64,000 nt of DNA from Thiobacillus denitrificans (GCF_001530125.1 NZ_LDUG01000014.1:1-64000), one strand, 5' to 3'. Positions 52,697 to 63,299 are shown, numbered from the stretch's first letter. The notes: generated by a model from the sequence alone, not told the origin. Numbers and translations: made by a program.

Positions 52697-53917
52697 TCAC
52701 CTCCGCAGCGCCGGAATGCGGCCACGCAACACGATCGCCATCAATGCGAGGCCGCTGAATACGGCCCCTGCGATGAACGTCTGCGATGCGCCGAAGCGAT
52801 CCCACAGCAGGCCGGCCAGTGCACTGGCCACGAGCATCGCCATACCGCTCACCAGATTAAAGAAGCCGTAGGCGGTGCCCCGCAATTCTGCCGGCGCGGT
52901 ATCGGCCACCATCCTCGCCAACAGGCCCTGGGTGATGCCCATGTGCAAGCCCCACAGTGTGATGCCCAGCCACACCCAGCCCCAGTGGTTGCTGTAAGCC
53001 AGCGCGACATCCGCGCCGATCAGAATCGCAAGTCCCAACACGAGCAAGCTGGCGTGATTCATGCCATCCGATAGCTTGCCGAATGGGTAAGCCGAAAGCG
53101 CGTAAACAACATTCATGGCGATCAGCACCAATGGCGCTGACGCGACGGGCAAGCCGCCTTGCCAGGCACGCAAGACAAGAAATGCCTCGGAGAACCGCGC
53201 CAGGGTGAACATGGCGCCGATTACCACGACCCACCAGTAAGCGCGCGACAGCCGGCGCAGGTTTTCCCGGCGAATGGGATTGACGGGATGGCCGGCCCGT
53301 TTAGTCTCGGGCTCCTGAACGCCAAACAGCAACAAGGCGACAGAGAGAAAACCGGGGATAACGGCCACCCAGAAGACGGCGTGAAAGTCGTTCGCCCATA
53401 GCATCATCAAGCCCAATGCAAGCAGCGGGCCGAGGAAGGCGCCCACGGTGTCGAGGGATTGGCGCAGGCCAAAGGCCGCCCCGCGCAGTTCGGGTGGCGC
53501 GATGTCCGCCACCAGCGCATCCCGCGGTGCCCCCCGGATACCCTTGCCGACCCGGTCGATCAGGCGCGCGGCGAAGGCGAGCCCGGAACTTGTTGCCAGC
53601 GCGAACAAGGGCTTGGAGAGCGCCCCCAGCCCGTAGCCAAAAACGGCAAGGGGCTTGCGCCGCCCCCAGTAGTCGGAAAGCGCGCCCGAGAACACCTTGA
53701 CGATCAGTGCGGTGGCCTCCGCCACCCCCTCGATCAGGCCTACAACGAATACGCTTGCGCCCAGGGTCGTGACCAGGAAGACCGGCAACAGGCTGTGAAT
53801 CATCTCGGACGAGATATCCATCAACAAGCTGACAAAGCCGAGCGTCCAGATGGCCAGGGGTATACGGGCAGGGATGGCGGTGCTTTCGGTATCCGGCGGC
53901 GGTGTACTCGATTTCAT
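52697..53917 (-). CDS. MFS transporter
   Basis: About 406 residues from the ATG at 53917 with 12 predicted membrane helices. The frame extends 82 codons further up, but that part has no membrane character and overlaps non-coding sequence; 53962 is another possible start. Family features: FVSLLMDISSEMIHSLLPVF in helix 1, DYWGRRKPLAVFGYGLGALS (motif A-like), RVGKGIRGAPRDALVADIAP, and a central loop (QEPETKRAGHPVN). Similar transporters are annotated as drug or general exporters; substrate unknown. Confidence 0.85.
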   Translation of the reverse strand: MKSSTPPPDTESTAIPARIPLAIWTLGFVSLLMDISSEMIHSLLPVFLVTTLGASVFVVGLIEGVAEATALIVKVFSGALSDYWGRRKPLAVFGYGLGALSKPLFALATSSGLAFAARLIDRVGKGIRGAPRDALVADIAPPELRGAAFGLRQSLDTVGAFLGPLLALGLMMLWANDFHAVFWVAVIPGFLSVALLLFGVQEPETKRAGHPVNPIRRENLRRLSRAYWWVVVIGAMFTLARFSEAFLVLRAWQGGLPVASAPLVLIAMNVVYALSAYPFGKLSDGMNHASLLVLGLAILIGADVALAYSNHWGWVWLGITLWGLHMGITQGLLARMVADTAPAELRGTAYGFFNLVSGMAMLVASALAGLLWDRFGASQTFIAGAVFSGLALMAIVLRGRIPALRR

Positions 53918-54165
53918 GGGCAAAGTTTCTGTGCGGGTCGAGTGACTGATCTTATTTTTCATTATCCGCTTGCAGGAAAAGAACCTCTTGCTGCGCGCCG
54001 ACCTGATAGGCAAAGTCCTGCTCGACGCAAAACCCGCCACCGGGCGAGGATAGATGAGCAGTGTTTTGGCTCTGCCCGCCACGCAGGAAATCAACGCCCT
54101 GCGACACCCAGACGACCAAGGGGGGCATGGTAAGCTGATTTGTCTCAGGCTAAAGGCAAGCAATA

Positions 54166-56214
54166 GTGGACATTGCCAACTTTAATACTTTAATCGCCTG
54201 GATTGCCCGACACCCTGAGTGGGCCTATGCGACCGTTTTTCTCGCCGCGTTCAGCGAATCTCTCGCGGTCGTGGGACTGTTCATTCCTGGCGCGCTCGTT
54301 ATGTTCGGCGCAGGCGCCGTTGTAGCGGTCGGCTCGTTGGAGTTGTGGGTCACGCTGGTATGGGCTGTCGCAGGCGCGATCGCCGGAGACGCCGGTAGCT
54401 ACTGGCTGGGACGCCACTACCGTGCCGAACTGCCCAATCGCTGGCCTTTCAGGCGCTATCCGACCCTGCTGGAAAAGGGCACGGCGTTCTTTCATCGGCA
54501 TGGCGGCATGAGCATTTTCCTGGGGCGCTTCGTTGGACCGATTCGCCCCGTGATTCCTGCGGTGGCTGGCATGCTCGGCATGCCTCCGACACGTTTTTAC
54601 GCGGCCAACATCCTGTCAGCGCTCGGTTGGGCGCCGACCTATATCCTGCCCGGTGTCGTCTTCGGCGCCTCGCTGGGTTTGGCGGGGGCGGTGGCAACGC
54701 GTCTCGCTTTGATCCTCGTGCTGCTATTGATCATGATTTGGAGCGGCATCTGGATCGTCAGCCGCAGCCTGGTCTGGCTGCAACCGCGCGTCGAACAAGG
54801 GATAGCGCAACTTCAGACCTGGGCGGGTAACGCGCGGCCGGCGAGAACCTGGTCATTCCGTGGCATGGTCGCATCGCTGCTCGATCCGGCGCGCCCCGAA
54901 TCCCGCGCCTTGCTGGTGTTCGCGGCGGTATTGATCGCCGCCGCCTGGATGTTTTTCGGGATTATCGAGGATGTGCTTACCGGCGACCCACTGGTGGTTG
55001 TCGACAAGACGCTATATCACCTGCTGCAGGGGCTACGCACGCCCTTGGGCGACAGCGTGATGATCGCGTTCACCCAATTGGGCGATGCCGCAGTAACGCT
55101 TTCAGTCATCACGGCAGTGCTGCTATGGCTGGTATGGAAACGTGCCTGGCGGCCGGTCGCCTACTGGCTCGCCGCAGCGAGTTTTGGCGCGGCGCTCACC
55201 GTGATTCTCAAAGCGGGATTCGGCCTGCCGCGCCCGCTGCCTTTGTACGATGGCATGATCGCATTCGGCTTCCCCAGCAGCCATGCAGCCATGAGCATCG
55301 TCATCTTCGGTTTCCTGGCCGTGCTGACCGCGCGCGAATTGTCCTTGCGCGGACAACTCGCGGTGTTCAGCGTCATGGCCTTGCTCGGGGGGCTGATCGC
55401 TTTCTCGCGCATTTACCTGGGCGCGCACTGGCTGTCCGACGTGCTGGGCGGCTTAAGTTTCGGGGTGGCATGGGTGGCACTGCTGGGCATCGCGTACTTG
55501 CGCCGTCCGGCACCTTCGGTATCGGCGCGCGGCCTGCTGGTCGTGGCGGCTATCGCACTCATCGTGGGCGCGGGCGTTCATGCAGCGAACCAGCGCGCCA
55601 CCGATACCATACGCTACGCGGTTCGCCATCCATCCACACTGATTGCCCAGCAGGACTGGTGGAGCCAGGGCTGGCAAACCCTGCCTGCCTGGCGCATTGA
55701 CATCGAGGGCGAGTACGAGCAGCCGCTGACCATTCAGTGGGCCGGATCGCTCGAATTCCTGCGCGCCAGGCTGGCGGCGCGAGGATGGCGGGAAGCATTG
55801 CCCGTTACCGGCAAGAGCCTGTTGCTTTGGTTCGACACCCGTCGCCCGGCCATGCAATTACCGCTGCTGCCGCATGTTCACGACGGCCGTCATGAAATGC
55901 TGGCTTTGATCTACCCGCTCAAGGGCAAGCCAGACCAGCGTCTGGTGTTGCGCTTGTGGTCATCAGACAAAATGTTGCAGGCTCCGCGCACACCGATATG
56001 GGTCGGCACCGTGACAGAGGAAAGAATAAGCCGCCCGCTGGCCTGGTTTAACCTGCCGCAGGACGGCCAGGATTTCAACACGCCACGCCAGATTTTGTTC
56101 GAGAGTCTTTCAGGTTTGCCAACACGACTTGTCGGGCGTGACGGCGTGCCTCAGTCGGTCAGCGAAGACGTTGTATGGGATAAAGGCGTGCTGCTGGTTT
56201 ATCAACCGGAGTGA
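54166..56214 (+). CDS. DedA - PAP2 phosphatase - LssY fusion protein
   Basis: 682 residues combining three domains. DedA/SNARE-associated membrane domain (about 1-200: FLAAFSESLAVVGLFIPGAL, FLGRFVGPIRPVIPAVAGML) is of the lipid-carrier flippase type. The PAP2 lipid phosphatase domain (about 255-430) has KAGFGLPRP, PSSHAAMS and SRIYLGAHWLSD with all catalytic residues. A C-terminal LssY-like soluble domain spans about 480-675. The start is GTG at 54166 with AAAGG upstream. It overlaps dgkA by 4 bp. It may recycle undecaprenyl-phosphate or other lipid phosphates. Confidence 0.9.
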   Translation: MDIANFNTLIAWIARHPEWAYATVFLAAFSESLAVVGLFIPGALVMFGAGAVVAVGSLELWVTLVWAVAGAIAGDAGSYWLGRHYRAELPNRWPFRRYPTLLEKGTAFFHRHGGMSIFLGRFVGPIRPVIPAVAGMLGMPPTRFYAANILSALGWAPTYILPGVVFGASLGLAGAVATRLALILVLLLIMIWSGIWIVSRSLVWLQPRVEQGIAQLQTWAGNARPARTWSFRGMVASLLDPARPESRALLVFAAVLIAAAWMFFGIIEDVLTGDPLVVVDKTLYHLLQGLRTPLGDSVMIAFTQLGDAAVTLSVITAVLLWLVWKRAWRPVAYWLAAASFGAALTVILKAGFGLPRPLPLYDGMIAFGFPSSHAAMSIVIFGFLAVLTARELSLRGQLAVFSVMALLGGLIAFSRIYLGAHWLSDVLGGLSFGVAWVALLGIAYLRRPAPSVSARGLLVVAAIALIVGAGVHAANQRATDTIRYAVRHPSTLIAQQDWWSQGWQTLPAWRIDIEGEYEQPLTIQWAGSLEFLRARLAARGWREALPVTGKSLLLWFDTRRPAMQLPLLPHVHDGRHEMLALIYPLKGKPDQRLVLRLWSSDKMLQAPRTPIWVGTVTEERISRPLAWFNLPQDGQDFNTPRQILFESLSGLPTRLVGRDGVPQSVSEDVVWDKGVLLVYQPE

Positions 56215-56582
56215 ATGACATGAAGAACAGAGGGATGCGACAACGACTCGGCTTTGCCTGGGAAGGCATCGCCGCAGCGTGGCGAAACGAGCGCAGCTTT
56301 CGCATCCAGACCATCTTCGCCCTCGCCCTGCCGGTCGCGCTCCTGCTGCTGCGGGTATCCGCCGTATGGTGGGCGTTATGCCTGATCATCGCCTTGCTGG
56401 TGCTGGCGGCAGAGCTATTCAACACAGCGCTGGAGTCGCTCATCGACCATTTGCACCCCGAGATTCACCCCGCGATCGGGACCGCCAAGGACTGCGCGGC
56501 GGGGGCGGTTCTGCTACTAAGCGCAGGCGCTGTAATCGTGGGCGTCATCGTCGTGCTGGTCGCGCTGGGCGTCTTGTCCTGA
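56211..56582 (+). CDS. dgkA: Diacylglycerol kinase (DgkA family)
   Basis: Small integral membrane kinase of 123 residues with three helices. It phosphorylates diacylglycerol or undecaprenol. Signature segments are AWRNERSFRIQ, AELFNTALESLIDHL (catalytic Glu) and AKDCAAGAVLLLSAGA. The ATG at 56211 overlaps the preceding stop; 56220 is an alternative. Coupling with a PAP2 phosphatase suggests opposite reactions on lipid phosphates in one operon. Confidence 0.93.
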   Translation: MNDMKNRGMRQRLGFAWEGIAAAWRNERSFRIQTIFALALPVALLLLRVSAVWWALCLIIALLVLAAELFNTALESLIDHLHPEIHPAIGTAKDCAAGAVLLLSAGAVIVGVIVVLVALGVLS

Positions 56583-56865
56583 TGAAAATCAGGCTGCGGC
56601 AATCATGTGCCATTGCCCACGTCTTACAAAGAAACTATCAGGACGGAGTGGCTATATTGGGCGCATCCTGCCGATCACGCGCCATCTCTGGATGACCGCT
56701 TCCACTCTCAACCGGACTGTCTGTACGAATACCCTGACGGTCCGTTCCTGGCCGGCACCGGTCCCTCGGCGCCAACGCTCAATCGTATCCGTCGTCCGCT
56801 TATTTCGCTCATGGTTTTTGCCCGATTCCAGTGCACCCCCTAGAATGAGCTGACGACTTTATTTT

Positions 56866-58617
56866 TTGTGGGCTGTCTTGCCTCCTCGCCTTTTCAAAGT
56901 CTTGGTGTTCCTTGCCGCGCTGTGCGCGACGCCGGCGCACGCCCTGACGGTGGAGGTGGAGGCGCCGGAAGAACTCAAGCCACTGTTGGTTCAGTACCTG
57001 GAAGCGGCGCGCGCGGCGCGGCTGGGCGAGGTGCTGGACGAGGCGGAACTGGAGCGGTTGCGCAGTGTGAGTGCGGGAACCGCGCGCGAGTTGCTGGCGA
57101 CGGAGGGGTATTTCTCGCCGCAGATCGACAGCAGCTTGACGCAGGTGGGGAACGACTGGGTGCTGCGCTATAGGGTGACGCCGGGGCCACGCACCCGGGT
57201 CCGCACGGTGAAGATCGACTATGCCGGGGCGCTGGCCGATGCGGGCGAGGCGGGGCCGCGATTGCGCGCGCGTTCAGAGCCCAGTTTCACGCTGCAGCCG
57301 GGGATGCCGTTTCGCCAGGCCGACTGGGATGCGGCCAAGGTGGCGCTGCTGCGACCGCTGCTGACTGTCCGTTATCCTGCTGCGCGTCTGGCGGCGAGCG
57401 AGGCGCGTATCGATCCTGCGGCGCAGGCGGCGGATTTGACGGCGACGGTGGACAGCGGACCAGCGTTTTTTTACGGTGAACCGGCCATCAGCGGCAGCCA
57501 GCGTTACCCCGAGTCGATCATCCGCAATCTGAGCCCGCTGAAGCCGGGCCAGCCGTATCGCGTGCAGGATCTGCTGGACTACCAGGCGGCGCTGGATATG
57601 AGCGGCTATTACGCGCAGGCCACGGTGCGCATCGAGCCCGATCCCGCGCTGGCGGCGGCAGTGCCGATCCGGGTGGACGTGGTCGAGCGGCCGGAAAAAT
57701 TGTTCAGCGTGGGCGCTGGCATCAGTACCGACACCGGCGCGCGGGTGCAGGCATCGTGGCTGCATCGCGACATTCTGAATCGCGGAATGCGCCTGAAGCT
57801 CGATGCGCGCCTGGAAGCCGCGCGGCAGACCGGGGGGGCGGAGCTGGCCTGGCCGCGCAATGCCAGAGGCTACGAGAACAGCTTGGGGCTGCTGCTCAAG
57901 CAGGAAGACATCGAGGGACAGGAAACGCGTGCCACCGTGCTGGCAGCCAAGCGCAGCCGCACGCGCGGGCAGATCGAGACGACGCTGTCGCTGCAGTTCC
58001 AGACGGAAGAACTGGAAATTGGCGATGTGGTGAGTGCGAGCAACCAGGCGCTGACCGCCAATTATGCGTGGACCCAGCGCACGATTGGGCGCGCCTTCTA
58101 TCCGCGGCGCGGCCATGTGCTCACGCTGCACGGCGGCGGCGCGTCCGAGGCGCTGTTGTCCGACACCAGCTTCATCCGCCTGTACGGGCGTCACACCCAG
58201 TATTTCCGCGCCGGCGACAACGGGCGGCTGATCCTGCGCGGCGAACTCGGCAGCGTGCTGGCGGATACACGCAACGGCATCCCCACCGATTTCCTGTTCC
58301 GTGCCGGTGGCGACAACTCGGTGCGCGGCTACGCCTACCAGAGCCTGGGGCGCACGCTGGAAGGCGGGGTGGCATCGGTGCGTTATCTCGCCACCGGTAG
58401 CGTCGAATACCACCATTTCTTCGAAGGCAACTGGGGTATAGCCGTGTTCGTCGATGCAGGCGACGCGGCCGACAACCTCGGCGCCCTGTCGCCGGTGTTC
58501 GGTTATGGCGTCGGCGCGCGCTACCGTTCACCGGTGGGGCCGATCAACCTCGACCTGGCGTATGGCGAGGCCACCCAGAAGTTTCGCCTGCATTTCTCGC
58601 TCGGGGTGTCGTTTTGA
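56866..58617 (+). CDS. tamA: Autotransporter assembly factor TamA (Omp85 family)
   Basis: Outer-membrane barrel of 583 residues that works with TamB in envelope assembly. The signal peptide ends near AHALTVEVEA, about three POTRA domains follow (about 25-260), then a 16-strand Omp85 barrel with SVRGYAYQSLG and a C-terminal Phe (LHFSLGVSF). The conserved frame opens with TTG at 56866, but no strong ribosome binding site is visible, so the exact start is uncertain. Its stop overlaps the tamB start. Confidence 0.93.
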   Translation: MWAVLPPRLFKVLVFLAALCATPAHALTVEVEAPEELKPLLVQYLEAARAARLGEVLDEAELERLRSVSAGTARELLATEGYFSPQIDSSLTQVGNDWVLRYRVTPGPRTRVRTVKIDYAGALADAGEAGPRLRARSEPSFTLQPGMPFRQADWDAAKVALLRPLLTVRYPAARLAASEARIDPAAQAADLTATVDSGPAFFYGEPAISGSQRYPESIIRNLSPLKPGQPYRVQDLLDYQAALDMSGYYAQATVRIEPDPALAAAVPIRVDVVERPEKLFSVGAGISTDTGARVQASWLHRDILNRGMRLKLDARLEAARQTGGAELAWPRNARGYENSLGLLLKQEDIEGQETRATVLAAKRSRTRGQIETTLSLQFQTEELEIGDVVSASNQALTANYAWTQRTIGRAFYPRRGHVLTLHGGGASEALLSDTSFIRLYGRHTQYFRAGDNGRLILRGELGSVLADTRNGIPTDFLFRAGGDNSVRGYAYQSLGRTLEGGVASVRYLATGSVEYHHFFEGNWGIAVFVDAGDAADNLGALSPVFGYGVGARYRSPVGPINLDLAYGEATQKFRLHFSLGVSF

Positions 58618-61600
58618 GGCGCGTTGCCTGGGCGCTGGCGTCGCTCCTGGCCGGTTTGGCCGTGCTGGTTCTGGCCGTGTGGTGGCTGACCAGCACGGCC
58701 ACGGGATTCTTGTGGCTGGCGAAACAGGCCACGCCGCTGAGCGATGGCCGCCTGGTGCTCGAAGGGGTGGAAGGTCATTTGGGCACGTCGGTCCACATCC
58801 AGAAACTGATCATCACGACGGACATGCAGCGCATCACCCTGCAACAGGTACGACTGGACTGGCAACCCCGATCGCTGTGGCATCGACTGATCGAGATCGA
58901 CTTGCTGGCTGCGCAACAGGTGCGGCTGGACATTCTTAAAAAAGATCCGACCCCCCCGGCCTATCCTGGCACCTTGCGCTGGCTGCTGGATATCCGGGTG
59001 GCCGCATGGGATGTGGCGCAACTCGATGTGGTCGATATGGGGCAGACACTGAGCTTCAACGCGCTGCATGGCAAGGTGGATGGCAGGGGCGACCGCTTTG
59101 ACTTGATTGCCGCAGCCGGGACGCCGTGGGCGGACGTGGATGGACAGTTCGGTATCCAGAAGGATGCACCGTTCAAATTGCAAGGCCAGTTCAACGCGAT
59201 CCGGAGCACGCCCGTGCCGGTGCAGGCCGCACTCGGACTGACCGGCGAACTGGCGGCGATTGAGTTCAAGCTGGACGCCCTGGCTGAAGGCATGAATGTC
59301 ATGGCACGCGGCGTGGCGGCGCCATTTGCGAAAGTGCGTCTGCCCCGGCTGCTGGTGGCCGGCGAGGGGATCGATCCGCGCCAGTTCTTGGCGGACGCGC
59401 CGAGCGCCGATCTGGCGTTTTCCGGCGTGTTCGAAGGCCAGCCGGGCGAACGCCTGCTCGGCACCTTCAGCCTGTCCAACCGGCTGGCCGGGCGGCTCGA
59501 CCAGGATCGCCTGCCGCTGGCCAACCTGACCGGCGCGGTGCTGGGCGACGCCACGCACGCCGACTTCAGTTCATTGGCCATTGATCTTGGCGCGGCCGGG
59601 CAATTTACCGGCGACGGCCAGTGGCGCGACGGCCGCTTTACGGTGAATCTGGAAAGCCCGCGTCTGAACCTGGCCGGGTTGCACGGCGACCTGAATGCCA
59701 CCCGAATGCGTGCCGTTTTACAGCTGACGGGCGACGCGGCGCGCCAGACGCTCAGCGGCGAGGTCAGCGAGACCTGGGGGCAGGGCCGCTTTACGCTCAG
59801 CCATACCGACGCGGCCTTGCGGCTGGAATCGGCCAATTTCTCTGGTCAGGCAGGACGCCTGACTGCGAAGGGCGAACTGCGGCTCGATGCCGGCCGTGCG
59901 TTTTCCGCCGAATTCGACGCCGCGCAAATCAACCCGGCGCGCTTCGGCAAATTTCCGCGCGGGCGGCTGAATGCGCGCGGCCAGGCAAGCGGCACGCTGC
60001 TGCCCGAACTGCGCCTGCAAACCCGGTTCACCCTGCCACCGGGCGAGCTCGAAGGCCGCCCGGTCACCGGACAAGGCCGGCTGCGCTACGAAAACCGGCA
60101 TCTGGCCGACGCCGACATCGACCTCAATCTGGCCGGCAACCTGGCCAAGGTGAAAGGCGCCTTTGGCCGCGCCGGCGACCGCCTCAACTGGGATATCGAC
60201 GCGCCCGCACTGGCGCGCCTCAAGCTCGGCCTGGCCGGCCGCCTGACCAGCACCGGCAGCGTCAGCGGCGACCCCGGCCAGCCGCAGATCGAGGCGGTAC
60301 TGGCCGCCAGCGGCCTGCGCCTGCCGAACGACATCGCTGCTGATGCGCTGAACCTGCAGCTCAATCTGCAGGCTGCCGCCAACGGTATGTTCAGCGGCCA
60401 GTTCGATGCGCGCGGCGTGCAACTGGCCGGGCAGCGCCTGAGTGTCGTTCACGCCAACTTGCAGGGCCGCCGCAAAGCCCACACCCTGACGCTCGACGCC
60501 CGCATGCCCGATTGGCGGGGGACGGCAAGCCTGGCGGGCGGGCTGGATGCGAGCCAGGTCTGGCGCGGCCAATTGAATCAGGCCGTGGCGCAGGGACCCT
60601 GGCCGATGCAACTGATGGCGCCCGCCACCCTGCTGCTGTCGCGCGAACAGCAGCAGGTGAGCAATCTGGCGCTGACGCTGGCAGGCGGCCGCTTGAGCGT
60701 CGAGCAGTTCAGCCGCCAGGGCACGCAACTGGCCAGCCGCGGCGCGCTCGCCAACCTGCCGCTGGCGCCGCTGGTGGCGCTGCTGGAAACCGAGCCGCCT
60801 TTCACCACCGATCTCAGGGTTGATGGCGACTGGAATCTGCGCGCCGGAGATACCCTCGACGGCCAGCTGCGGCTGCGCCGTCAGTCGGGCGATGTGCGCA
60901 TGAAAGAGCCGGCGCAGAGTCTGGGGCTGACGACGCTCGTACTCGACCTCGACGCCGTGGCCAGCCGCGTCACGGCTCACGTCGAGGCAGCCAGCCGCGA
61001 AGCCGGCCAGCTGCGCGCCGACGGACGAGCGACGCTGCTGCGCGAGGGCGCCTTCTTCACCCTGCCGCGCACTGCGCCGCTGGCGTGGACGGCGCAGCTT
61101 GACGTGCCCGACCTGCGTCTGGTCAGGCTCTTCATTCCAGTCGGCATCCGGGCCGACGCCCGCCTCAACGCCCAGCTCACGGGCAGCGGCAGTCTGGCGG
61201 CGCCGCGCATCGACGGCCAGATTGCCGCCGACGCGATCCGGTTTTCCATGCCAGAAGAAGGCGTATCGATCACTGACGGCACGCTCAAGCTCATCCTGGC
61301 CGACGATCGCGTGCGGGTGCAGGAAGGCGTGCTCTACGGACAAAGCGGACGCATCGGGGTAAGTGGCGAGGCGCAATTCCGAGACCCGCAGGCCAGCCTT
61401 GCGCTCACCTTCGAAAAATTCGCCGTCACCAACCGCAGCGATCGGCGCGTGGTGATTTCCGGCGTCAGCCAGCTCGCCTTCAGTCAGCAGCGGCTGCGTC
61501 TGGAAGGCGAGTTGCGCGCGGACCGCGCCCGCATTGAAATCCCGGAAGCCGGACGCCCCAGGCTGTCGGCCGATGTGGTCGTCGTCGGCCAGCCGCCGCG

Positions 61601-62336
61601 TGAAAAAACCGCTGCCCAGCGTATCCCGCTGCAGCTCGACCTCAAGCTCAATCTGGGCGACGATTTCCTGTTCAAGGGCGCCGGTCTCGACGCGCGTCTG
61701 GGCGGCCAGTTGCGCGTATACACCGTGAACGAGGTGCTGCGCGGCGAGGGGCGCATCCAGGTGGTCGAGGGACGCTATGCGGCCTATGGGCAATCACTCG
61801 TCATCGAGCGCGGCGTGCTCAGCTTCATCGGCCCGATCGACAACCCCGGGATCGACGTCCTGGCGGTGCGCAAGACGCCCACGGTCACGGCCGGCGTGCA
61901 GGTCCGGGGAACGGTGCAGCGCCCGCAGGTGACGCTGTATTCCGATCCGCCGCTGCCGGATACCGAGAAGCTCTCCTGGCTAGTGCTGGGACATGGTCTG
62001 GGCAAGGGCGGGCAGCAGGAATTTGCATTGCTTCAGATCGCCGCCGGCGCACTGCTGAGCCAGACGGAATCGGTGAATTTTCAGGCACAGCTTGCCGAGG
62101 CACTACGCATCGACACCTTCGACGTGCGGGCGGGCGAGGGCGAAGATCTCACCAGCACCGTGGTCAGCGCCGGCAAGCGGCTGTCCTCGCGTGCGATACT
62201 GAGCTACGAGCAGAGCCTCGACGGGCTGAGCCAGGTGGTCAAGGTGCTGTACCAGCTGTCGCCACGGGTACGGCTCGAAGCGCAGGCGGGCCAGCAAAGC
62301 AGTTTCGACGCGTTCTACACCCGGGAATACGACTGA
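58614..62336 (+). CDS. tamB: Translocation and assembly module protein TamB
   Basis: 1240 residues: an N-terminal inner-membrane helix (LASLLAGLAVLVLAVWWLTS), a long repetitive beta-rich periplasmic part (AsmA/TamB-like lipid-conducting groove) and a C-terminal DUF490 domain (about 950-1240) ending in Tyr-Asp. It bridges the inner membrane and TamA and is implicated in phospholipid transport and outer-membrane protein assembly. Start is TTG at 58614 inside the tamA stop. Length agrees with family members. Confidence 0.95.
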   Translation: MRRVAWALASLLAGLAVLVLAVWWLTSTATGFLWLAKQATPLSDGRLVLEGVEGHLGTSVHIQKLIITTDMQRITLQQVRLDWQPRSLWHRLIEIDLLAAQQVRLDILKKDPTPPAYPGTLRWLLDIRVAAWDVAQLDVVDMGQTLSFNALHGKVDGRGDRFDLIAAAGTPWADVDGQFGIQKDAPFKLQGQFNAIRSTPVPVQAALGLTGELAAIEFKLDALAEGMNVMARGVAAPFAKVRLPRLLVAGEGIDPRQFLADAPSADLAFSGVFEGQPGERLLGTFSLSNRLAGRLDQDRLPLANLTGAVLGDATHADFSSLAIDLGAAGQFTGDGQWRDGRFTVNLESPRLNLAGLHGDLNATRMRAVLQLTGDAARQTLSGEVSETWGQGRFTLSHTDAALRLESANFSGQAGRLTAKGELRLDAGRAFSAEFDAAQINPARFGKFPRGRLNARGQASGTLLPELRLQTRFTLPPGELEGRPVTGQGRLRYENRHLADADIDLNLAGNLAKVKGAFGRAGDRLNWDIDAPALARLKLGLAGRLTSTGSVSGDPGQPQIEAVLAASGLRLPNDIAADALNLQLNLQAAANGMFSGQFDARGVQLAGQRLSVVHANLQGRRKAHTLTLDARMPDWRGTASLAGGLDASQVWRGQLNQAVAQGPWPMQLMAPATLLLSREQQQVSNLALTLAGGRLSVEQFSRQGTQLASRGALANLPLAPLVALLETEPPFTTDLRVDGDWNLRAGDTLDGQLRLRRQSGDVRMKEPAQSLGLTTLVLDLDAVASRVTAHVEAASREAGQLRADGRATLLREGAFFTLPRTAPLAWTAQLDVPDLRLVRLFIPVGIRADARLNAQLTGSGSLAAPRIDGQIAADAIRFSMPEEGVSITDGTLKLILADDRVRVQEGVLYGQSGRIGVSGEAQFRDPQASLALTFEKFAVTNRSDRRVVISGVSQLAFSQQRLRLEGELRADRARIEIPEAGRPRLSADVVVVGQPPREKTAAQRIPLQLDLKLNLGDDFLFKGAGLDARLGGQLRVYTVNEVLRGEGRIQVVEGRYAAYGQSLVIERGVLSFIGPIDNPGIDVLAVRKTPTVTAGVQVRGTVQRPQVTLYSDPPLPDTEKLSWLVLGHGLGKGGQQEFALLQIAAGALLSQTESVNFQAQLAEALRIDTFDVRAGEGEDLTSTVVSAGKRLSSRAILSYEQSLDGLSQVVKVLYQLSPRVRLEAQAGQQSSFDAFYTREYD

Positions 62337-62345
62337 AACTGGAGA

Positions 62346-62430
62346 ATCCGCGAAGGCCGAAAAGAGATCAAGGCAGAGCCGGCGATCAAGTGCAATCGCC
62401 CCACTAATGGACTTCGCGTCCTTCGCGGAT
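62346..62430. repeat. REP-like hairpin unit before surE
   Basis: ATCCGCGAAGG (62346-62356) is repeated as its exact complement at 62420-62430, and a nested pair GGCGAT/ATCGCC (62381-62386 and 62395-62400) lies inside. It sits right after tamB and may act in transcript ending. A TAGAAT resembling a -10 box follows at about 62473, perhaps the surE promoter. Confidence 0.6.
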
Positions 62431-62555
62431 AGATATGCGGTTTCCAGGCTGAACCGATCAAATCGGGATGGTAGAATCGGGCGCATGTTTGACGTCCGCA
62501 TCACCGCTATGAATTCCCTGTGCCGATTGCCTGCCCTGTCCGGAGGCGGCCACTG

Positions 62556-63299
62556 ATGCGCATCCTGCTGTCCAATGACGATGGTTATTTCGCGCCCGGC
62601 CTTGCCGCGCTGGCGCAGGCGCTGGCGCCGTTGGCCGACATTACCGTGGTGGCGCCCGAACGCGACCGCAGCGGCGCGTCCAATTCGCTCACGCTCGACC
62701 GCCCGCTGATGCTGCGCCAGGCCCCGGGCGGCTTTTATTACGTCAACGGCACCCCGACCGACTGCGTGCACCTGGCCGTTACCGGCATGCTCGATCACAT
62801 GCCGGACATGGTGATTTCCGGTATCAACCACGGCGCCAACATGGGCGACGACACCATCTATTCCGGCACGGTCGCCGCTGCCACCGAAGGCTATCTGCTC
62901 GGCATTCCGTCGATTGCGGTCTCGCTCGCCAACCACAATGCGCAGCACTTCGACACCGCCGCGCGCGTGGTGGTCGAACTGGTGCAGCGCATCCAGGCGC
63001 AGCCGCCGGCCGAAGCGATGCTGCTCAACGTCAACGTGCCGGATCGTGGCTGGGTCGAGTTGGGCGGCCTCCGCGTGACCCGGCTGGGCAAGCGCCACAA
63101 GGCCGAATCGGTGGTGAAAACCACCAACCCGCGCGGCCAGATTGTCTACTGGGTGGGCGCGGCGGGCTTGGCGCAGGACGCCGGCGAGGGCACCGACTTT
63201 CATGCCATCGCCAACGGCTTCGTTTCGATCACCCCGCTGCAAATGGATTTGACCCGTTTTAGCCAGATGGACAGCGTGAACGCATGGCTGAAATCCTGA
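62556..63299 (+). CDS. surE: 5'/3'-nucleotidase SurE
   Basis: About 247 residues. Metal-dependent phosphatase for nucleotides, linked to survival in stationary phase. Starts [16 protein letters not shown] with the Asp pair, followed by [27 protein letters not shown] and [20 protein letters not shown]. The open frame extends upstream, but the ATG at 62556 follows GGAGG and gives the family N-terminus. It overlaps pcm by 16 bp. Confidence 0.97.
   Translation: MRILLSNDDGYFAPGLAALAQALAPLADITVVAPERDRSGASNSLTLDRPLMLRQAPGGFYYVNGTPTDCVHLAVTGMLDHMPDMVISGINHGANMGDDTIYSGTVAAATEGYLLGIPSIAVSLANHNAQHFDTAARVVVELVQRIQAQPPAEAMLLNVNVPDRGWVELGGLRVTRLGKRHKAESVVKTTNPRGQIVYWVGAAGLAQDAGEGTDFHAIANGFVSITPLQMDLTRFSQMDSVNAWLKS

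Noticed and set aside
56605-56853. Short frames between dgkA and tamA
   Set aside because: Two overlapping frames of about 80 codons exist; neither has a ribosome binding site or a recognisable pattern, though one reads somewhat protein-like. Left as unresolved.
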